NCBI GenBank assembly: GCA_944340905.1
Contig: CALVLT010000023.1
Location: forward strand, 1-32,156
DNA from: an uncultured Clostridia bacterium
Lineage (GTDB): Bacteria; Bacillota; Clostridia; Christensenellales; Borkfalkiaceae
Length of the DNA stretch: 32,156 nucleotides
Direction of reading: 5' to 3'
Part shown: positions 27,335 through 32,156 of the stretch, one piece after another
Layout: every line of letters begins with the position of its first letter
Position numbering within the stretch: the first letter of the stretch is position 1
Translations under genes and position numbers: made by a program
The notes under the pieces: generated by a model
What the model was told of the DNA's origin: nothing
Seen by the model: only the letters and a program-made list of their open reading frames with translations
Database searches by the model: none

Positions 27335-27365
27335 CCCCCGTCGGGACGGCATGTTCCGACGGGGG
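27335..27365 (-). terminator. Probable terminator after the yqgF-DUF1292 operon
   Basis: CCCCCGTCGG/CCGACGGGGG hairpin about 60 bases past the DUF1292 stop; the U-rich tail on the minus strand is weak (TATTCAGCTTTT). Confidence 0.45.
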
Positions 27366-27426
27366 CTGTATGTTCTGTTTGCGCGCGCCTTTCCCATTGC
27401 ATGGAGGCGCTGCGGCGGTCGCCGCC

Positions 27427-27765
27427 TTATTCTTCGTCCGGTTCGAGGGCGGCCGCCTCGTCCGCGTCCTCGAAGTCCTCATACTGCGCGCAGAATTCGG
27501 CGAACGCCTCGTCCAGTTCGTCGTCCTCGAGCTGCACGAGCGTCTCGTTCTCCTCGTCGCCCTCGATGCGGTAGATGGCGACTTCCTCCGCGTCGTCCTC
27601 GTCCTCCGTCTCCTCGGCGGCCTCTTTGAGTTCGGTGAGCGCGATGTACCAGTTGTCCTTGTATTCAAACGTCATCAGATGCTCGAACCGGAAGGTGTTG
27701 CCCTCGTCGTCCACAAGCTCGACGATATTGTCGTCCTCGGTGTAATCGTTGCGTTCCTCTTTCAT
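27427..27765 (-). CDS. DUF1292 (YrzB-like) acidic protein
   Basis: 112 residues, strongly acidic. NIVELVDDEGNTFRFEHLMT and YKDNWYIALTELK are the DUF1292 core, followed by a Glu/Asp-rich middle and VAIYRIEGDEENETLVQLED near the end. Function is unknown, but in Bacillota it regularly follows the YqgF resolvase gene, as here. ATG 27765 overlaps the yqgF stop (ATGA), with GGGAGAA upstream inside yqgF. Confidence 0.9.
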   Translation of the reverse strand: MKEERNDYTEDDNIVELVDDEGNTFRFEHLMTFEYKDNWYIALTELKEAAEETEDEDDAEEVAIYRIEGDEENETLVQLEDDELDEAFAEFCAQYEDFEDADEAAALEPDEE

Positions 27766-28199
27766 AGCACTTCTCCCTGTTTGATTTTTGCAAGGCAGCT
27801 CTCCAGAATGTACGCCGCGGCGATGGAGTCCACCTGTTTTTTGCGCTTGTCCTTTTTCTGCGAGACGCCCATCTGAACGAGGTCGGAGCGCGCCGCGCGC
27901 GTCGTGTACCGCTCGTCCTCCAGAATGACCCGCAGGCCCTCCCCCTCGAGCGCGGCGGCAAAGCGGCGCGTCTTTTCGCTCTGGACGCTCTCGGAGCCGT
28001 CCTCGTTGAGGGGCAGCCCCACCACCGCGACCTCGACGCCCCTTGCCCGCGCAAGGTCGGCGAGCGCCCTGACGTCGCGCGCGAAGTCCCCCGTGCGGAA
28101 GTAGGTATCGGAGGGAACGGCGTAATCGCCGAACGGATCGCTGAAGGCAACGCCCACGCGCCTGTCCCCCACGTCAAATGCGACGATCTGCCGGAACAT
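27762..28199 (-). CDS. yqgF: YqgF/RuvX family putative Holliday junction resolvase
   Basis: 145 residues, RNase H-like fold: IVAFDVGDRRVGVAFSDPFG with D9, VVGLPLNEDGSES, LEDERYTT and QVDSIAAAYILE supply the acidic residues of the family. Described as a Holliday junction resolvase or pre-16S rRNA nuclease. An in-frame start at 28265 lies beyond the promoter and is rejected; family proteins begin at this position. The TATAAT ends six bases before ATG 28199 and no ribosome site exists, so the message is likely leaderless. The next gene overlaps by four bases. Confidence 0.94.
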   Translation of the reverse strand: MFRQIVAFDVGDRRVGVAFSDPFGDYAVPSDTYFRTGDFARDVRALADLARARGVEVAVVGLPLNEDGSESVQSEKTRRFAAALEGEGLRVILEDERYTTRAARSDLVQMGVSQKKDKRKKQVDSIAAAYILESCLAKIKQGEVL

Positions 28200-28205
28200 G
28201 GTTTG

Positions 28206-28234
28206 ATTATAGCATACTTTCGGGAGAAAGTAAA
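28206..28234 (-). promoter_or_regulatory. Promoter of yqgF-DUF1292
   Basis: Minus strand TTTACT (28234-28229), 17-base spacer, TGC-TATAAT (28211-28206), then CAAACC and ATG. Confidence 0.85.
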
Positions 28235-28314
28235 CCTGTTTGCGGAAATTTGCGCTCGCTTGCAAAAGAAAAAAGAGCCGAAGCTCTCTTTCGTGAATGG
28301 ATATTTAAGATGGC

Positions 28315-28358
28315 TACCAAAATGGTAGTTACAAACAGATTGTACTACCAAAATGGTA
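28315..28358 (+). promoter_or_regulatory. Twin operator for the small HTH regulator
   Basis: Two identical copies of TACCAAAATGGTA (28315-28327 and 28346-28358), each an inverted repeat TACCA-N3-TGGTA, lie 31 bases apart, three DNA turns. The second ends 15 bases before the GAGGA ribosome site. Likely autoregulatory binding sites; the core promoter is not clear because no -35/-10 pair fits well. Confidence 0.65.
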
Positions 28359-28384
28359 ATATGTCAAGAAATGAGGACGGAATG

Positions 28385-28594
28385 ATGGAAATTTTGCTGG
28401 GAAAACGGCTGAAAGAGTTGCGCTGCGAGCGCGCTCTGACGCAAAAACAAGTTGCCGAGGCGCTAGGGCCGAACAGCGTCACCTATCTGCACTACGAAAA
28501 GGCTCAGCGCGAGCCGCCCCTGCCCCTCCTTGCCGATATGGCGAAATTTTACAACGTGACGACCGACTATCTGTTGGGACTTTCCGATTATTAA
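28385..28594 (+). CDS. Small XRE-family HTH regulator
   Basis: 69 residues, nearly all one Cro/C1-type helix-turn-helix: LGKRLKELRCERALTQKQVA, then EALGPNSVTYLHYEKAQREP, then LLADMAKFYNVTTDYLLGLS. The recognition helix differs from the first regulator in this window. GAGGA at 28373-28377 is 7 bases before ATG 28385 and 4 before ATG 28382, so 28385 is preferred. Long in-frame extension upstream crosses the operators and is not real. It stands alone between convergent and divergent genes, so self-repression plus unknown targets is likely. Confidence 0.87.
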   Translation: MEILLGKRLKELRCERALTQKQVAEALGPNSVTYLHYEKAQREPPLPLLADMAKFYNVTTDYLLGLSDY

Positions 28595-28600
28595 AGATCA

Positions 28601-28637
28601 CAGGGGGGGCGGGGCATCGATGATGCCCCGCCCCCCT
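28601..28637. terminator. Bidirectional GC-rich hairpin between HTH and mutY
   Basis: CAGGGGGG...GGGGCATC/GATGCCCC...CCCCCCTG, a stem of about 17 bp lying between convergent stops. No clear U-run on either side. Confidence 0.6.
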
Positions 28638-28662
28638 GCGGAATACATTGTACATTATAATT

Positions 28663-29655
28663 TCACTTCACCCAATCCATAAATGCACGGAAAGCGGAGG
28701 GAACGGCGTACTTTTCCCGCAGTTCGCGCGCCGTCACCCATGTGTAGGGAGAGCGTTCGCTCTCTGTGCGAATGAGCCGCCCCGTCATGTGCCATTCCAC
28801 GTGCGTGAAGATGTGCGTTGCGCGCTTTTCGGCGAGCACTTCGCCGAGTTCGGGCGGCGCGCCCTCGAAGAAGGGAAACTGCCACAGCCCTGCCAGCAGT
28901 CCCTTGGCGGGGCGCTTTTCGAGCGCGTACTTCTCCCCGCAGCGCAGCACGCAGACGGCGGCCTCCACCCGCCGCCTTGCCCGCTTGGGGGCGCGGACGG
29001 GGTAGCACTCCTCCCTGCCCGCAAGATGCGCTCTGCATACCCCCGACCACGGACATGCCCCGCACGCAGGCGCTCCGTTGGGAACACACACGATGGCGCC
29101 CAACTCCATGAGCGCCTCGCAGAAATCCGCCGTCTCGGGCGGGTACACCTGCCGCAGCAGCGCGGCATACGCCGCCTTTGTGGCGGCATCGTCGATGTTG
29201 GAATCGTCCGCATACAAGCGGCTCAGAATGCGCAGGACGTTGCCGTCCACTGCGGGGACGGGCAGTCCCAGCGCGATGGAACAGACCGCGCCCGCCGTAT
29301 AATCGCCCACGCCGGGGAGGGCGCGCACCCCTTCAAACGTTGCGGGGAACCCCCTTTCCGCAATGACCTTTGCCGCCCTGTGCAGGTTGCGCGCGCGGGT
29401 ATAGTAGCCCAGCCCTTCCCAGGCTTTCAGCACTTCCTCTTCGTCGGCGGCGGCGAGCGCCTCGGGCGTGGGAAATGCCGCAAGAAAGCGCAAGTAGCGC
29501 TCCTTCACCGCCTCCACGCGCGTCTGCTGCAGCATGAGTTCGGCGACGAGCGCGGTATAGGGCGTGCGGTCGTGCCGCCACGGCAGGTCGCGTTTATGCG
29601 CGCGGAACCACTCCAGAAGGGGCGGTATTGCGTCTTTGAGCAGCTGTATCTGCAT
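28663..29655 (-). CDS. mutY: A/G-specific adenine glycosylase
   Basis: 330 residues. Catalytic E39 is in AELMLQQTRV, the helix-hairpin-helix is RALPGVGDYTAGAV (111-124), and D137 is in PAVDGNV. Four cysteines C190, C198, C201, C207 form the 4Fe-4S site, with C-x7-C-x2-C-x5-C spacing, one longer than the E. coli first gap. The C-terminal NUDIX-like domain (KRPAKGLLAGLWQFPFFEG) recognises 8-oxoG. It removes adenine mispaired with 8-oxoguanine. ATG 29655 shares its A with the fhs stop (TGATG), so translation is coupled to fhs. Confidence 0.96.
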   Translation of the reverse strand: MQIQLLKDAIPPLLEWFRAHKRDLPWRHDRTPYTALVAELMLQQTRVEAVKERYLRFLAAFPTPEALAAADEEEVLKAWEGLGYYTRARNLHRAAKVIAERGFPATFEGVRALPGVGDYTAGAVCSIALGLPVPAVDGNVLRILSRLYADDSNIDDAATKAAYAALLRQVYPPETADFCEALMELGAIVCVPNGAPACGACPWSGVCRAHLAGREECYPVRAPKRARRRVEAAVCVLRCGEKYALEKRPAKGLLAGLWQFPFFEGAPPELGEVLAEKRATHIFTHVEWHMTGRLIRTESERSPYTWVTARELREKYAVPSAFRAFMDWVK

Positions 29656-31319
29656 CAGAACAGGCCCGTGATGACGCCGTTCTCATCCACGTCGATCTTT
29701 TCGGCGGCGGGAACGGGCGGAAGGCCGGGCATGGTGAGGATATTGCCCGTGAACACGACGACGAATCCCGCGCCCGCGGATACCTTTGCGCCGCGCACCG
29801 TGACGGTGAAATGTTCGGGCGCGCCCAGTTTTTTGGCATCGTCCGAGAAGGAATACTGCGTCTTTGCCATGCAGACGGGAAGGCCTCCGAACCCGAGCGC
29901 CTCCAGGCGTGCGATCTCCTCCTCCGCCTCGGGCGTATACGCCGCGCCGTCGCCGCCGTACACCTTCGTCACGACGGCTAAGATCTTTTCCTTGATGGAC
30001 AGTTTTTCATCGTAGCAGTACCTGAAATTGCTGCCACGTTCGCACAAATCCGCGACCGCGCGGGCGAGCGCCTCGCCCCCTTTGCCGCCCTCTGCCCAGA
30101 CGGTGGAGAGCACCGCCTGCACGCCCAGCTTTTCGCATTCGCGCATGACGAGGGCGATCTCGGCGTCCGTATCGGTGGGAAAGCGGTTGAGCGCCACCAC
30201 TGCCGGAAGACCGTACACCTCGCGCATGTTGCGCACGTGGCGCAGAAGGTTGGGCAGCCCCGCCGCGAGGGCGGGCAGGTTCTCCGCCGCAAGGTCGGCC
30301 TTTGCCACGCCGCCGTGCATCTTGAGCGCGCGCACGGTGGCGACCACCACGCACGCATCGGGCACGAGGCCCGCGCAGCGGCACTTGATGTCGAGAAATT
30401 TCTCCGCGCCGAGGTCGGCGCCGAACCCCGCCTCGGTGACGACGTAATCGCCGAGGGCGAGCGCCGTGCGCGTCGCCACGACGGAATTGCACCCGTGCGC
30501 AATGTTGGCGAACGGGCCGCCGTGCACGATGGCGGGCGTGCCCTCGAGCGTCTGCACGAGGTTGGGCTTGAGCGCGTCCTTCAGAAGGGCGCACATGGCA
30601 CCCGCCGCCTTCAGATCGCCCGCCGTGACGGGCTTGCCCTCATAGGTATATCCCACGACGATGCGGCTAAGGCGCGCCTTCAGGTCGGCAAGCGAGGTGG
30701 CAAGGCACAGGATCGCCATCACCTCGCTGGCGACGGTGATCTCGAACCCGTCCCTGCGGGGAACTCCGTTCTTGCCGCCGCCTAACCCGTCTTCAAGAAA
30801 GCGCAGCTGCCTGTCGTTCATATCCACACAGCGCTTCCAGGTGATACGATCCTTGTCGATGCCGAGCGCGTTCCCCTGAAAGATATGGTTATCGAGCATG
30901 GCGGCGAGCAGGTTGTTTGCCGCGCCCACGGCGTGCATATCGCCCGTGAAGTGGAGGTTGATCTCCTCCATGGGCACCACCTGCGCATAGCCGCCGCCCG
31001 CTGCGCCCCCCTTGACGCCGAACACGGGGCCGAGGGAGGGTTCGCGCAGCGCCACGACGACGTTCTTGCCCAGCCGCCGCATGCCGTCCGCCAGCCCGAT
31101 GGTGGTCGTCGTCTTGCCCTCGCCCGCCGGCGTGGGCGTGATCGCCGTGACAAGAACGAGCTTTCCCCGCCTCTTGCTGCGCGACATGACGGAAAGGCTG
31201 ATCTTCGCCTTGTACTTTCCGTAATATTCGATGTCGTCTTCTGAAAGCCCGACGCCCCTCGCAATGTCAAGGATGGGCCTGAGCTTTGCGCTCTGCGCGA
31301 TCTCAATATCCGATTTCAT
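29655..31319 (-). CDS. fhs: Formate-tetrahydrofolate ligase
   Basis: 554 residues, full length for the family. [20 protein letters not shown] (60-79) is the ATP loop; [60 protein letters not shown] and [20 protein letters not shown] are hallmark blocks. It makes 10-formyl-THF from formate, ATP and THF, the one-carbon donor for purine synthesis, which fits purL lying next upstream on the same strand. GGAG is 6-7 bases before ATG 31319 and abuts the earlier ATG 31325, so 31319 is the start. No clear sigma-A promoter was found; transcription may come from the repeat block or from purL. Confidence 0.97.
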   Translation of the reverse strand: MKSDIEIAQSAKLRPILDIARGVGLSEDDIEYYGKYKAKISLSVMSRSKRRGKLVLVTAITPTPAGEGKTTTTIGLADGMRRLGKNVVVALREPSLGPVFGVKGGAAGGGYAQVVPMEEINLHFTGDMHAVGAANNLLAAMLDNHIFQGNALGIDKDRITWKRCVDMNDRQLRFLEDGLGGGKNGVPRRDGFEITVASEVMAILCLATSLADLKARLSRIVVGYTYEGKPVTAGDLKAAGAMCALLKDALKPNLVQTLEGTPAIVHGGPFANIAHGCNSVVATRTALALGDYVVTEAGFGADLGAEKFLDIKCRCAGLVPDACVVVATVRALKMHGGVAKADLAAENLPALAAGLPNLLRHVRNMREVYGLPAVVALNRFPTDTDAEIALVMRECEKLGVQAVLSTVWAEGGKGGEALARAVADLCERGSNFRYCYDEKLSIKEKILAVVTKVYGGDGAAYTPEAEEEIARLEALGFGGLPVCMAKTQYSFSDDAKKLGAPEHFTVTVRGAKVSAGAGFVVVFTGNILTMPGLPPVPAAEKIDVDENGVITGLF

Positions 31320-31379
31320 GTTCATCTCCGTTGATCTTCTCAATTTGCCGTTCGCCGGTTGCGCGGTCCGCCGCGTTTT

Positions 31380-31620
31380 TGTGCCCATAAGACAATGTAA
31401 GGGGGGATTCTGCGTCGCCTTCGGCTCCTCTGCTCGCCGCCGCAGGCGGCACACGCCCGACACGCGCAAGGAATACTTGCTTGCAGGAGTATTCCGTAGC
31501 CGTGACGCACGAGAGCCGCAGGCTCGATGTAGCCTCGAAGAGGCGAAGTTATGACGGTTGACGAGCAACACCCTCATCACCGCCTTCGGCGGAGCTTCCC
31601 CCCAAGGGGAAGCCTACTTG
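31380..31620. repeat. Compound dispersed repeat block upstream of fhs
   Basis: GTGCCCATAAGACAATGTAA, GGGGGGATTCTGCGTCGCC, then the unit GGCACACGCCCGACACGCGC...GCGAAGTTATGACGGTTGAC (31448-31562), close to that at 17270-17390, and finally CCGCCTTCGGCGG with TTCCCCCCAAGGGGAA (31580-31612). A long in-frame extension of fhs across this block encodes no folate-ligase sequence and is not coding. Confidence 0.88.
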
Positions 31621-31629
31621 CGCCCTTGC

Positions 31630-31959
31630 TATAATAATGACGCAAGGAAAATCACACTTTTTTCGCAGCGGGACTCAATTTGCACATACCTGCGCTTATG
31701 GGGGTGAGGAGTGCGTTATACGCACCAGCGCGGTGCGCTGTGCGCGCACGACGAACTAAGAAATCGCCATTTCAGGGGCGATTTCGTGCCCGAGGCGGCA
31801 CTCTTCCTTGGTGCCGCCGAGACAGGGTGAATGCGGGCGCAGTATATTGTTAAGCCCTGAGATGCGCCCGCAGATGGAAAACGAGCCGCAGCCTTGTCGC
31901 GGCGGCGTTTTCCCTGAAATCACGGAATTTATCCGAGCCTTTGCTCGGAGAAATTCGTG
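31630..31959. ncRNA. Candidate structured RNA element R3
   Basis: A plus-strand extended -10 TGCTATAAT (31627-31635) precedes a series of hairpins: GTGCG...CGCAC (31711-31749) enclosing CGCA-C-CAGCGC-GGT-GCGCTG-TGCG; AAATCGCC/GGCGATTT, loop 8 (31761-31784); GGCGGCAC/GTGCCGCC (31794-31818); GCGGGCGC/GCGCCCGC (31833-31871); GGAAAACG/CGTTTTCC with inner GCCGC/GCGGC (31876-31913); and CACGGAATTTATCCGAGC/GCTCGGAGAAATTCGTG (31920-31958). The first three match element R1 in plan, the fourth and fifth match R2. No ORF fits. The last hairpin may serve as the purL 3' end on the minus strand. Strand uncertain. Confidence 0.45.
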
Positions 31960-31964
31960 AACCC

Positions 31965-32156
31965 TTATCTGTAATATTTCACCGCGCTCTCGAACAGCTT
32001 CATGTCGTATTCGCCGGCGACGTTCCGGTACAGGCCCGCGCCCTTGCGCTCGGCGTGACCCATCTTGCCGAACACCCTGCCGTCGGGCGAGAGGATGCCC
32101 TCGATCGCCGCCGCCGAGCCGTTGGGGTTGAAGTGCACGTCCATCGTGGCGTTGTC
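31965..32156 (-). CDS. purL: Phosphoribosylformylglycinamidine synthase, C-terminal fragment
   Basis: The last 63 codons of a gene that continues past the window edge. FNPNGSAAAIEGILSPDGRV, then FGKMGHAERKGAGLYRNVAG, then EYDMKLFESAVKYYR match the end of the glutaminase domain of clostridial single-chain PurL, with GHAER holding the conserved His/Glu region. The enzyme converts FGAR to FGAM in purine synthesis using glutamine and ATP. Stop TAA lies at 31967-31965. fhs, supplying 10-formyl-THF, is downstream on the same strand after 645 gene-free bases. Confidence 0.9.
   Translation of the reverse strand, partial: DNATMDVHFNPNGSAAAIEGILSPDGRVFGKMGHAERKGAGLYRNVAGEYDMKLFESAVKYYR

Noticed and set aside
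31320-31580. N-terminal extension of fhs into the upstream block
   Set aside because: The extension is translated repeat sequence, also found at 17205-17459, and a good ribosome site marks 31319.
31690-31960. Riboswitch or T-box leader for fhs or purL
   Set aside because: No T-box sequence, purine, THF or PRPP riboswitch core was recognised, and about 370 bases of repeat separate it from fhs.

Overview
The window is about 32 kb of GC-rich DNA from a Gram-positive, probably spore-forming member of the Clostridia (Bacillota). The evidence is a SpoIVFA/SpoIVFB-type pair, a SipL-type LysM/DUF3794 protein behind a sigma-E-like promoter, Veg next to ispE, YqgF-DUF1292, a clostridial single-chain PurL tail next to fhs, strong GGAGG-type ribosome sites and TTGACA/TATAAT promoters. 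The gene mix, including a TIR-BspA protein and a lipoprotein with an InlB-type repeat, suggests an uncultured gut lineage; the exact taxon cannot be read from the sequence. Most genes are on the minus strand.

Layout. 1-1175: a minus-strand tRNA-Leu(TAA) with a broken half copy beside it, then a plus-strand HTH regulator with four membrane segments. 1190-3334: an EF-G-like GTPase. 3367-4358: a gene-free block with terminators, a candidate structured RNA and dispersed repeats. 4359-8252: a zinc-ribbon/TIR/coiled-coil/leucine-rich-repeat protein downstream of RNase E/G. 8267-9883: a spoIVFA-spoIVFB-like operon. 9976-12137: a Dabb protein, a cysteine desulfurase and TcdA, the last two coupled by an ATGA overlap. 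12161-12515: a dispersed repeat and a second candidate small RNA. 12516-16835: an APH-fold kinase, an acidic two-TM protein, ispE and the SipL-like protein. 16902-17153: veg, on the plus strand. 17160-17540: repeats. 17632-21418: a 1245-residue lipoprotein whose promoter spacer contains a run of ten G. 21459-27053: beta-galactosidase and a UvrA paralogue, each with its own promoter and terminator. 27126-27365: repeats. 27427-28234: yqgF-DUF1292. 28315-28637: a small HTH regulator behind twin operators. 28663-31319: fhs-mutY. 31380-31959: repeats and a third structured element. 31965-32156: the 3' end of purL.

Three things stand out. (1) A homopolymer in the spacer between -35 and -10 of the large lipoprotein gene looks like a phase-variation switch. 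(2) Intergenic elements share a multi-hairpin plan with compensatory base changes and lie next to a modular dispersed repeat family. (3) Three housekeeping genes (tcdA, ispE, yqgF) have near-consensus promoters whose -10 box ends only 6-7 bases before the ATG, which predicts leaderless mRNAs. The TIR protein is a possible NAD-consuming sensor or effector.

Everything here was read by eye. Homology calls rest on recognised motifs; no database search or folding program was run.
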